A stretch of DNA of 6,555 nucleotides from Bacteroides sp. CAG:709 (GCA_000434935.1 FR882192.1:14654-21208); one strand, 5' to 3'; shown: positions 1 through 5,927, counted from the stretch's first letter. Made by a program: numbers and translations. The notes: generated from the sequence alone by a model not told the origin.

Positions 1-1
1 G

Positions 2-1666
2 GTGCCGCAGAGCGGCACGTCAGTGGGAGGATACCTGCCGACGTACATTGAGATGACCGGCACCTACACCGACCTTTCCGGCGGACTTGTCAGCGAGAAC
101 ACCTACAGGATGTATCTTGGTGACAACAACTACGACAGTTTCGACATCCTGAGAGGCACGAGATACACCCTGACACTCAATCTCACGGATGAGGGAGGAT
201 TTGTCGACGACTACTGGAAGCTTGAGCCGGACGTCACCGACACGAGGACCTTCAGGTTCGACAGGAGAGAGTACACAGTTGAAGGCAACTCCAGCACCGT
301 TGTGGGGGTTGTCGGAAGCTCGCCGTACCATGGCATAACCTACAGCCTTGACGCGTCACTGTCGCAGGTGTCTTTCGACAACTCGTCGATGAGGCTCTCG
401 CAGGGCAAGGTCACTGCCCAGAGGAGCGGTAGCCTCACCGCCTATTACTGGGACGGGCGCGTCGCCGACAGATGCACGGTCACGGCCCTGGCCTACAAGG
501 AGCCCATTGACGTGAGTCCGATAGGCATGGTGAACGTCAGGACATCCTGGGACCACCAGTCGCTCACCAAGGTGCATGATCCGGCCTGCGCACGTGACCA
601 CGGAGCACATGACTCCAGATGCACACGCAACCACACGTCACCATGGAATGACGACTACATCGACATTGATGACTGCCCCAACCGCATAGAGGACATCGAC
701 CATTGTCCGAACTACGTGCTGGAGCTGTCGGGAGCAGGCATCGTCAGCATGTCGTTCCAGATAGCCGCCAACTACAGGGTGAACAGCGCAGGACAGCTCG
801 TCTATGACATACTCACGCCCGGACGCGACTATGTCTTGGAATCGTTCGAGCTCCTGACCGATGACGGCAGGGACGGCGATGACAGCGCCAGCTATGCCCC
901 GGCCGAGTTCTCCGGCAACACCGTGAACATCAGCTGCCAGTTCCAGGATTCCAACAGAACGCACTGGTTCATAAAGATCATACCTACAGGAGCGAAGCTG
1001 GACCCGCTGGAGAGGAACTATGTCGTCGCCAACGGAGGCTCCGAGCCGATAAACTACAATGAGGCGAAGGTGACGTATCCGAATGCCAGTCTCCCGCACA
1101 CATACATCCCGAGATGCACCAAGGCGGACTGGAGGGTATGGATGCTCTCGGACAAGAGCCTCGTGGAGTTCGAGAACACCGACGAGCCCCAGCGAAAGAA
1201 CTCCTTCATGGACAACGAGGAGATGTGCGCTACCGTCGCAAGCGGCAAATATGGAAAGACGACGAAGGTATACGCCGTGGACATGAACGGCAACGTCCTC
1301 AAGGAAAGCGTATTCAATACTGACGAATATACCTGCAATATTATCTGGCACGACTTCTTCTACGACCCTATAGATGCGTCAAGACTGGAGTTCAACTTCT
1401 ACACCGGATTCCGGGAGTGTCTCCTGCCTGTCACCGTAGTCAACGAGGAAGTAGTTCTCGAGGCGGTGCTGGACGACCGTCCGACAGTATACAACACGAC
1501 GGAAGACCGGTTCTTCGACTTCTGGACCGACGGCTGCACCGTCGCGGCAATACTCTATGTCCAGGATTCATACGACACCTATGACTGGGATGCGGAGGTG
1601 AACGTGAAAGGCGTTAACAAGCATTACCTGAACGTGGCTCCTGACGGAAGCTGGACGCTGAGGTAG
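2..1666 (+). CDS. DUF4906-like surface protein, 5'-truncated by the window edge
   Basis: The frame is open from the first bases, so the true start and any lipoprotein signal lie upstream; 554 residues are visible. Residues about 14-61 contain PTYIEMTGTYT, then YRMYLGDNN and FDILRGTRYTLTLNL, which resembles the end of the DUF4906 domain of Bacteroidales fimbrilin-like or surface lipoproteins. A beta-rich, Ig-like stretch follows (about 85-165). Next is a Cys/His/Asp-rich insert (about 196-236, with two CPN motifs), and then a long beta-rich C-terminal part rich in Asp, Tyr and Thr without an obvious anchor. No membrane helix is visible. Base composition is clearly more GC-rich than the LRR gene downstream. 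It ends at a TAG 60 bases before a strong terminator, so it is probably the last gene of its transcript. The role is inferred as extracellular (adhesin or fimbria-like); the family call rests on my recognition of the motif and was not searched. Confidence 0.75.
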   Translation: MPQSGTSVGGYLPTYIEMTGTYTDLSGGLVSENTYRMYLGDNNYDSFDILRGTRYTLTLNLTDEGGFVDDYWKLEPDVTDTRTFRFDRREYTVEGNSSTVVGVVGSSPYHGITYSLDASLSQVSFDNSSMRLSQGKVTAQRSGSLTAYYWDGRVADRCTVTALAYKEPIDVSPIGMVNVRTSWDHQSLTKVHDPACARDHGAHDSRCTRNHTSPWNDDYIDIDDCPNRIEDIDHCPNYVLELSGAGIVSMSFQIAANYRVNSAGQLVYDILTPGRDYVLESFELLTDDGRDGDDSASYAPAEFSGNTVNISCQFQDSNRTHWFIKIIPTGAKLDPLERNYVVANGGSEPINYNEAKVTYPNASLPHTYIPRCTKADWRVWMLSDKSLVEFENTDEPQRKNSFMDNEEMCATVASGKYGKTTKVYAVDMNGNVLKESVFNTDEYTCNIIWHDFFYDPIDASRLEFNFYTGFRECLLPVTVVNEEVVLEAVLDDRPTVYNTTEDRFFDFWTDGCTVAAILYVQDSYDTYDWDAEVNVKGVNKHYLNVAPDGSWTLR

Positions 1667-1726
1667 TTACACGGTTGGAATTACAGCCTTTTATTTCAAA
1701 TTATCATAGTTTATTTGCTGTTGAAC

Positions 1727-1775
1727 AGAATTGTGCTTAACAATTTTCAAGTTAAGCACAATTCTTTCATTTTTA
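1727..1775 (+). terminator. Intrinsic terminator after the DUF4906-like gene
   Basis: A perfect 15-bp inverted repeat, AGAATTGTGCTTAAC (1727-1741) and GTTAAGCACAATTCT (1751-1765), encloses a 9-base loop and is followed by the T-rich tail TTCATTTTTA. It lies 60 bases after the stop codon at 1664-1666 and 25 bases before the LRR ATG, so it separates the two transcripts. Confidence 0.9.
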
Positions 1776-1800
1776 TGGACGAACAATAATCTGACAACTT

Positions 1801-1973
1801 ATGGGATACAAAGTAATAGACGGAAAATGAGTAATCCCTGACGGTGTAACTGAGATTGGAAAAGAGGCATTTGCTGGTTGCACCAATCTACAATCGATTG
1901 TGATTCCTAACAGTGTAAAAGTGATTGAAGAGGGGGCATTTGCTTATTGTACTAGTCTAAAATCAATTATAAT
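1801..1973 (+). pseudogene. LRR_5 (BspA-like) small repeat protein, 5' half of an interrupted gene
   Basis: The start ATG (1801) gives MGYKVIDGK, then an in-frame TGA (1828-1830), then open frame VIPDGVTEIG followed by KEAFAGCTNLQSI, then a second unit VIPNSVKVIEEGAF with AYCTSLKSI, and the start of a third (II) before the break at 1973. Units are 23 residues (69 bp) with the pattern IPxSVxxI then AFxxCxxLxSI. This is the LRR_5 or BspA-like repeat, abundant in Bacteroidales and usually a surface or host-interaction protein. No signal peptide is visible, so this small form may be cytosolic. No clear Shine-Dalgarno precedes the ATG, which is usual in Bacteroidetes. The 3' half is at 5675-5927. 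The gene is broken both by the TGA and by the 3.7-kb insertion. The region is visibly AT-rich compared with the gene upstream. Confidence 0.85.
1967..1973. repeat. Left target site duplication TTATAAT
   Basis: TTATAAT directly abuts the left inverted repeat (starts 1974) and is repeated directly after the right inverted repeat at 5668-5674. Deleting the insert plus one copy rebuilds the codons for SIIIPNSV in the LRR gene, which is independent support that this is a true target duplication. Confidence 0.92.
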
Positions 1974-2065
1974 CTCAAGTTTCGCAAGTGATTCAGGCGG
2001 CCGCTCCGGCGAGTTCTAGCCGGTCGAAAGCCAGCTTCACTGCTTTGATTTTGTGGTTGTTGTTT
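1974..2065 (-). mobile_element. Left-end fragment of an IS4-like element (92 bp)
   Basis: These 92 bases align without gaps to the left end of the larger IS4-type element at 4090-4181 with 5 mismatches. Read on the minus strand the fragment encodes the last residues of the transposase, NNNHKIKAVKLAFDRLELAGAAA, then TGA just inside the inverted repeat. It is cut at 2065, where the ISAon1-type sequence begins with GGCCCACCTGC. It lies in the same orientation as the copy at 4090-5667. Confidence 0.88.
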
Positions 2066-2150
2066 GGCCCACCTGCAAATTTCCGTGTCTGATATGATGT
2101 AAATTTTCTGCTATGAAGGCAAATTCCGTGAAAGGAAGTACCTTGTAGTC

Positions 2151-2574
2151 ATGGATAAGGATACTATACTGTACTACACAAGCAAAACTCTACGAGCACT
2201 ACCACGGCTTCATTCTTCCTGAGGGTATGTTGGACTTCTTCGAACTGGTGTGGATGGAGACCGAGTCTCTCACGCCCGGGGAGCGCCAAAAGGACATAGC
2301 ATATACCGGCATACTGCACATTCACCTGGATGAGCGAGACAACCGCACGGAGGACCAGCAGGACTTGCGTCCCAATGGCTTCACGGAACCTGCCACAATG
2401 TCGGATTTCCCGGTGCGGGACCGGGGGATGGAGCTGTACATCCTCAGGCGGCGGTGGCTTACCCCGGATGGCAGGAGCGTGATACTGAACATCTATCCGC
2501 TTGTCACAGAAGGGACTCGGCACTCCGTAGCGTTTGCCGAGTTCTTGAAAAAAACTTGGATACGACCCCGGTGA
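2151..2574 (+). pseudogene. ISAon1 family transposase N-terminal region protein (frameshifted)
   Basis: ATG 2151 encodes MDKDTILYYTSK. A surplus A in the run at 2184-2187 shifts the frame, after which LYEHYHGFILPEG and MLDFFELVWMETESL continue to a TGA at 2572-2574. Restored, this is about 140 residues and matches my memory of the ISAon1 N-terminal region protein of Bacteroidales, including LDERD, the stretch LRPNGFTEPATMSDFPVRDR, RRRWLTPDG and NIYPLV. A purine-rich GAAAGGA lies upstream of the ATG. Its role is presumed to be the DNA-binding front part of the transposase. The frame ends just after an A7 run from which the next frame (-1) continues. Confidence 0.72.
2545..2556 (+). promoter_or_regulatory. 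Possible -1 frameshift site (A7 run) joining the two ISAon1 frames
   Basis: TTGAAAAAAACT spans the end of the N-terminal frame; in the -1 frame it reads AAA AAC TTG and enters the transposase frame without a stop. Overlapping IS frames joined at A-runs often use ribosomal or transcriptional slippage. The zero-frame phasing is AAA AAA ACT, not the ideal A AAA AAC, so single-codon or transcriptional slippage is more likely. Function is inferred, and the copy is dead anyway. Confidence 0.4.
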
Positions 2575-3085
2575 CAGCACGTTGCCTTGGTAAGTACTAT
2601 TTCACTGACGGAGACAACCTTGAGCGTTGTTACAAGGACTCGCTGAGCGGGTTCTGGGAGTGGGGACAGCGGGAACACGCAAAGGACTGGGTGCTGCAGC
2701 CCGACAACATGGGCGAGCGTCTGAGCATTGACGAGTCCTCCCTCTAGGACGACCTGTTCACGTTCCTGACGAACAAGGACGGCCATTGCAAGCAGGGCAC
2801 GCTGATAGCCGCAGTACGTGGCACCAAGGCCGAGGATGTACTGACAATCCTGCTTCAAATACCCGAGAAAGAGCGATTGAGAGTCAAGGAGGTGACAGCC
2901 GATCTTTCCGACGCTATGGCGGGGATTGTGCATACGGCCTTTCCGAACGCGACTCTTACACTGGACTGCTTCCATATAATGAAGCGCTGCAACGATGCCA
3001 TCGAAGAACTCAGGTTACGGTATCGCCGAGAGGCCCAGGCAGAGCAGAGACGCCTTGAATTGGAGCACCGCAAAAAAGATCACGC
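2550..3085 (+). pseudogene. ISAon1/ISL3 family transposase, amber stop and 3' truncation
   Basis: The frame lies -1 to the N-terminal protein and enters at the A7 run 2548-2554 (KNLDTTPVTARCLGKYYF). DDE-type landmarks are LSIDES (Asp codon 2730-2732), EVTADLSDAM (Asp codon 2901-2903) and TLDCFHIMKRCNDAIEEL, typical of the DDE_Tnp_ISL3 catalytic core. A TAG at 2745-2747 interrupts it just after LSIDESSL; homologues usually read straight through here. The frame then continues to about 3080 (RLRYRREAQAEQRRLELEHR), after which resemblance stops. The final catalytic Glu region (usually near AESFN) is absent, so the enzyme cannot be active. The open frame runs on to 3245 as unrelated sequence. Confidence 0.75.
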
Positions 3086-3270
3086 CATGATTATTCAAGA
3101 AACATACATCGCATCCAAAAATAAAACGTATATTTGCATTGTAACGGATACGCTTAGTCGTACTCGTTGGCTTAGTATCATGTGCACTTGGGTTTCAGAT
3201 GCCAACGTTTTTTGCTCTCTTTTTGGGCACGTTGTCTGTGTATAACACTTTAAAGCAGGAGGAATCAAAG
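3086..3270 (+). other. Unassigned spacer with a candidate promoter and leader
   Basis: No convincing gene is seen here; the open frame that crosses it is a run-on of the dead ISAon1 transposase. TATATTTG at 3129-3136 matches the Bacteroidetes -7 consensus TAnnTTTG, but no good -33 TTTG sits at the right distance. The stretch leads to a strong Shine-Dalgarno AGGAGG at 3257-3262, eight bases before the ATG at 3271. I read it as the promoter and leader of the small gene that follows, of foreign origin relative to the IS on its left. Confidence 0.35.
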
Positions 3271-3371
3271 ATGAAAGATACTATTATGGAGGCGGTAGGG
3301 GCTGTTGCGGCAGGCCGAAACAGAAAGTTCACGTTGAGAAAAGCTGACGGATTTATATACGATGAAGGCCC

Positions 3372-3396
3372 CGGGTTCGAATCCCACCCTGCCACA
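3372..3396 (+). tRNA. tRNA 3'-end remnant (T-arm and 3' acceptor strand), not a functional tRNA
   Basis: GGGTTCGAATCCC (3373-3385) is the canonical T-arm with loop TTCGAAT, followed by ACCCTGCCACA, which fits a 3' acceptor strand. The outer T-stem bases on the left (CC, 3371-3372) do not pair with AC on the right (3386-3387), so native tRNA sequence begins at about 3372-3373. No D-arm, anticodon arm or 5' acceptor strand is found upstream. A terminator follows directly, as is usual after tRNA genes. The amino-acid identity cannot be told from this part. Confidence 0.65.
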
Positions 3397-3398
3397 AA

Positions 3399-3426
3399 AA
3401 GCTGCCTTCGGGCAGCTTATTTTTGT
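3399..3426 (+). terminator. UUCG-tetraloop terminator after the tRNA remnant, probably bidirectional
   Basis: AAGCTGCC (3399-3406), loop TTCG, GGCAGCTT (3411-3418), then TTATTTTTGT. The C(UUCG)G loop is unusually stable. On the minus strand the stem is followed by TTTTTG, so it may also terminate the IS110-type gene whose stop is at 3451. Confidence 0.88.
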
Positions 3427-4089
3427 ACTAAGACTTCTATATAACATTTTTCAACCTATTGCACCAGAGAGCCTTGCGTTTAGCTTATTAAGAGCCCTCT
3501 GCGTACGTTCAATCTTTTTCTTGAGCAATTCCTGCTCATCAAGTCCGACTTTTGTCTCGTCATAGGCGCATTTGTTCTTGACCATAACGTAGAAGATACG
3601 GGCAATCTTGTGTGCGGTAGCCACGATGGCTTGCATGTGGCCTCCGCGTGAAAGGATTCTACGGAAGTAGAAGCCCCTCGGATTCTTTGCATCCTTCAAT
3701 GCATTCGCACATAACCTGAAGACTTGACTGACCGACAGGGTTCTTTCGCTTGGGTACACGGCTGGATATCAGTTTACCACCGGATATTCTGTTGTTTGGC
3801 ACGATGTTGCACCATTTGCAGAACTTCTCATATCCACGAAGTTGTGTCCTAGTTCTCCGATGAGTTGCAGGACAGAACCGGCACTCATCCCTGGAATGCT
3901 CATCGGATTGATTTCCCAGATGGCATAGCCGTATTTCTCGACATCAAAGTCCACAGCATTCTTCTTGCAGATTGCCTTTTTGCTCTTTACCAATCTGGAC
4001 ATATCCGTGTTCATGACAGCAGCATAAGCCATCAGCAGTTCCTCAATCTTATGGTCACATTCCGTCATCTGAGTTTGAAGATACTTGTA
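3427..4089 (-). mobile_element. IS110-type element, 3' half only
   Basis: Only the C-terminal half of the transposase and a short 3' flank remain. The right boundary is sharp: coding continues up to 4089 and the IS4 inverted repeat CTCAAG begins at 4090. The left boundary lies somewhere between the terminator (3426) and the stop codon (3451); IS110 elements usually lack terminal inverted repeats, so I cannot fix it. The non-coding end and the N-terminal RuvC-like half, with any bridge RNA near it, are not in this window. Confidence 0.65.
3451..4089 (-). pseudogene. IS110 family transposase, C-terminal half with two frameshifts
   Basis: Read from 4089 leftwards, the frame gives YKYLQTQMTECDHKIEELL, then NPMSIPGMSAGSVLQLIGELG and HNFVDM, the Transposase_20-like start (PGMSxxxxxxxxxELG). 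Near 3831 the frame shifts to YEKFCKWCNIVPNN, RISGGKLISSRVPKRKN and PVGQ, which contains the Ser-Gly motif expected to hold the catalytic serine. Four extra bases (TTGA on the + strand, 3724-3727) shift it again to VFRLCANALKDAKNP, FYFRRILSRGGHMQ and a Lys-rich tail KKKIERTQRALNKLN, ending at TGA 3451-3453. The N-terminal DEDD RuvC-like domain is absent because IS4 sequence cuts the gene at 4090. Inactive. Confidence 0.82.
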
Positions 4090-4108
4090 CTCAAGTTTTG
4101 CAGGTGAT

Positions 4109-5555
4109 TCAGGCGACCGCTCCGGCGAGTTCTAGCCGGTCGAGAGCCATCTTCACTGCTTTGATTTTGTGGTTGTTGTTTATTATCAGTTAACTCAAAC
4201 GGATCGCAGGATAAGAACTCTGCACTGACGTTGATGACCTCTATAATGAGTCCCCAGATTCTCTGGACGACAGTGAGTTCCCGCGTTTCGCCGGTGAGTT
4301 CAGCGAACAGGCCACCAGTGGTCTCGTACGACTCAAAGCGCTTGACGGTTCCGAGTATATTGTACTGTATCATGCATAGTGACAGTGCCGCAATCTGTCC
4401 CGCGAAGTCCACGCACTGGCATTTACCCAGATTCAGCAGGCCCTTCATCTCCTTATGAGCCACTTCAATACACCATCTTCTGACATAAAGTTCAAAAGCC
4501 CTCATGGCATCAATGCCCATATCCGTAGTGATAAGGGCGTTCCAGGAGCCTTTCCCCTTCCTGTAGAAGAAGAGCTGGACATCCATGCCGGCATATCTTG
4601 CCTTGACGGCGGCGCAGGTGTAGCCAATGGATCGGTTCCTCTTTGTAGCCTTGGCCTTCTCAAGCCGTTTGATGATGTCCGGAGCACAGAGGTTGCCCAA
4701 GGCGCTCTCGTACTTGGTCTTGCCCATCTTGATCATTCCGATGACGTGGCACTTGAAGTGCCTGCTATGGATGAACTGGAGCAACTCTGCACACGGGAAC
4801 CCAGCTGTCAACCAGCAGGTAGTCAAAGCGGAGACCCTCAACGATGGCTCGCCTGAGCATCTTGATGGCGTTGGCAATTTTGGACTGAAGCATCTCCTCC
4901 TTACGGGTGTTGATTCTCTTGTCCTCGCCGCGCTCCTTGCCGTATTTGGCATCCTTCTTTCTGCTTCTATGTAAGCCCTGGGTTTACTGGCATCCTTGCC
5001 GCTCTCTGCCTGTATGGTGGCATCCACCATCAACTGAGTCTTGCCGTCAGTGTAGCAGAGGAACATGGCCTTGAAGCCCAGGATGCACTTCTTCGCAGTG
5101 TGAGAAAACACCTTCTCAAGCCCTTCAGCCTTCTTACCTCGTTTCGGAAGGTCAGTGTCATCGAGGATGACACAACGGGTATTTCCTTTTGCGTCAGCCC
5201 TGCGGCTGATGAACCCAATGAGCTGGCGGTTGATGGAGTAGATAATGTGACGCCAGTCGATACGGCCATCGTCCATCAGGCGATAGAACGAGTCCTTCTT
5301 GCAGGAGAAGAGTTTGCCCAAGGCCCTATCGGCGTAGTCCGCCGCTGTCTTCACAGAGAAGAACGGCAGCACAACAAGCAGCTTCACCAACTGAACGAAG
5401 GTGAACTTGCAGTTCGGATTCTAAACCGGACCCACCGTTTTGGCCTGTATGACGAGCCGTTCCATCACGTTGTTTACCGCGTTGATTGCCCTGCTGGCGT
5501 CGTTGTGCTTGAAAAAGTCTTTGAGTTCAGAGATTATTTGTCTATTTTTGTTCAT
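4109..5555 (-). pseudogene. IS4 family transposase with one nonsense codon and three frameshifts
   Basis: The ATG at 5555 gives MNKNRQIISELKDFFKHND and continues in frame through a TAG at 5421-5423 into VKLLVVLPFFSVKTAADYA. The first catalytic Asp is in VILDDTD (5157-5162). A missing base at 4953-4962 and an extra base at 4800-4802 leave about 53 residues out of frame; the second Asp (in VDSW, codon 4807-4809) sits in the shifted part. The IS4 YREK signature is intact: YVRRWCIEVAHKEMK fits Y-x2-R-x3-E-x6-K, with Glu at 4464-4466. Near 4183-4188 another shift leads out of the natural C-terminus (NNNHKIKAVKMALDRLELAG, TGA at 4109-4111). A long open frame from 5390 to 4065 survives but would give a protein lacking the second Asp and running past the IS end. 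Confidence 0.85.
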
Positions 5556-5597
5556 GGCTAAAGTGTGCTATATTTGTGTTTGGCAATACTAATATGG

Positions 5598-5617
5598 TGA
5601 TAATCAACGAATTATCA
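5598..5617. repeat. Small hairpin in the IS4 transposase leader
   Basis: TGATAAT (5598-5604) and ATTATCA (5611-5617) pair perfectly around a 6-base loop, between the right inverted repeat and the transposase ATG at 5555. IS elements sometimes use such hairpins to limit expression from outside promoters; that role is only inferred here. The leader (5556-5649) is AT-rich and holds no other gene. Confidence 0.4.
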
Positions 5618-5667
5618 AACATCTTAACCTTTTTTGATTTAACTATTTTTCACTTGCGAAACTTGAG

Positions 5668-5674
5668 TTATAAT
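5668..5674. repeat. Right target site duplication TTATAAT
   Basis: Directly follows the right inverted repeat and equals 1967-1973. One of the two copies belongs to the original LRR coding sequence. Confidence 0.92.
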
Positions 5675-5927
5675 TCCTAATAGTGTAACGGAGATTGAAA
5701 GATGGGCATTTTGCATATGCACAAGTCTACAATCGATAGAGATTCCTGATAGTGTGATAAAGATTGACTCGTCTGCATTTAATCGTTGTGCTAGTCTAAA
5801 ATCAATTGTGATTCCGGATAGTGTGGCTAAGTTTGACAATTGGGCTTTTGAAGGTTGCAATAACATTCCATTCAAAATCAAATCGAACATCATTCAACGT
5901 TTTGGCGAAGAAGTCTTTGATTCATGA
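5675..5927 (+). pseudogene. LRR_5 (BspA-like) small repeat protein, 3' half
   Basis: Joined to the left half after removing the insert and one TTATAAT, this continues IPNSVTEIERWAF then CICTSLQSI, EIPDSVIKIDSSAF then NRCASLKSI, and VIPDSVAKFDNWAF then EGCNNIPFK, closing with IKSNIIQRFGEEVFDS and TGA 5925-5927. In all there are five 23-residue units; the last one degenerates into a C-terminal cap, typical of small BspA-like proteins. The restored protein would have about 144 codons. No start signal is present on this half, so it is not expected to be translated by itself. Confidence 0.85.

Larger units (their letters stand above)
2066..3085 (+). mobile_element. Truncated ISAon1-type (ISL3 family) insertion sequence
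   Basis: It begins at GGCCCACCTGCAAATTTCC, immediately after the interrupted IS4 fragment. A leading GG fits ISL3-family terminal repeats as I remember them, so I place the left end at 2066. The element carries the N-terminal-region protein and the front part of the transposase in two overlapping frames. No inverted copy of the left end is found further right, and homology fades around 3077-3085, so the right end and the last catalytic region are lost. The boundary at the right is approximate. Confidence 0.65.
3271..3444 (+). pseudogene. Small ORF of unknown function fused to a tRNA 3' end
   Basis: AGGAGG with an 8-base spacer precedes ATG 3271. The first 31 codons read MKDTIMEAVGAVAAG then RNRKFTLRKADGFIYD, which looks like real protein: basic and without repeats. 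From about 3364 the frame runs through the tRNA T-arm fragment and the terminator hairpin and ends at TAA 3442-3444, so the last 25 or so codons are not natural coding sequence. I do not recognise the N-terminal part. The most economical view is a mobile-element gene whose 3' end was lost when it was joined to a tRNA gene end. Such a strong Shine-Dalgarno is uncommon in Bacteroidetes. Confidence 0.4.
1974..5667. mobile_element. Composite insertion of nested IS remnants in the LRR gene
   Basis: The ends are a perfect 18-bp inverted repeat, CTCAAGTTTCGCAAGTGA at 1974-1991 and its complement at 5650-5667, flanked by the 7-bp duplication TTATAAT. Inside lie a 92-bp IS4-like left end, an ISAon1-type fragment, a tRNA 3' remnant, half of an IS110-type element and a nearly complete IS4-type element. 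The outer ends match each other better (18 of 18) than the inner IS4 left end at 4090 matches the right end (16 of 18). So the outer ends may belong to one original IS4 copy, later opened by recombination or further insertions. I infer that every transposase inside is inactive. Confidence 0.8.
4090..5667 (-). mobile_element. IS4-type insertion sequence, nearly complete, 1578 bp
   Basis: The left inverted repeat is CTCAAGTTTTGCAGGTGA (4090-4107) and the right is the complement of CTCAAGTTTCGCAAGTGA (5650-5667), matching at 16 of 18 positions. One transposase gene fills the element on the minus strand. Left flank is IS110 sequence and right flank is the LRR gene, so the two flanks do not share a target duplication: ACTTGTA precedes 4090 and TTATAAT follows 5667. 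That mismatch indicates a hybrid of two IS4 copies. Confidence 0.85.

Noticed and set aside
638..1351. Long minus-strand open frame (237 codons) and others opposite the DUF4906-like gene
   Set aside because: They are antisense shadows of a GC-rich gene; the + frame has family motifs and normal composition, while the minus frames have none.
2164..2975. Minus-strand open frames over the ISAon1 region
   Set aside because: The + strand carries the recognisable ISAon1 motifs; the minus frames have no start signals and no family likeness.
3086..3245. Extension of the ISAon1 frame to 3245
   Set aside because: Similarity ends near 3080; the rest is read-through into unrelated sequence with a promoter-like box.
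3271..3400. Complete tRNA or tmRNA gene
   Set aside because: Only the T-arm and 3' acceptor strand are present; no matching 5' strand, D-arm, anticodon arm or tmRNA tag frame could be found upstream.
4455..4974. + strand open frames opposite the IS4 transposase
   Set aside because: The minus frame contains the YREK signature and catalytic residues, so these are shadows.
1801..5927. CRISPR array or other short-repeat array
   Set aside because: The 69-bp periodicity is coding LRR repeat, diverged at DNA level and without spacers.
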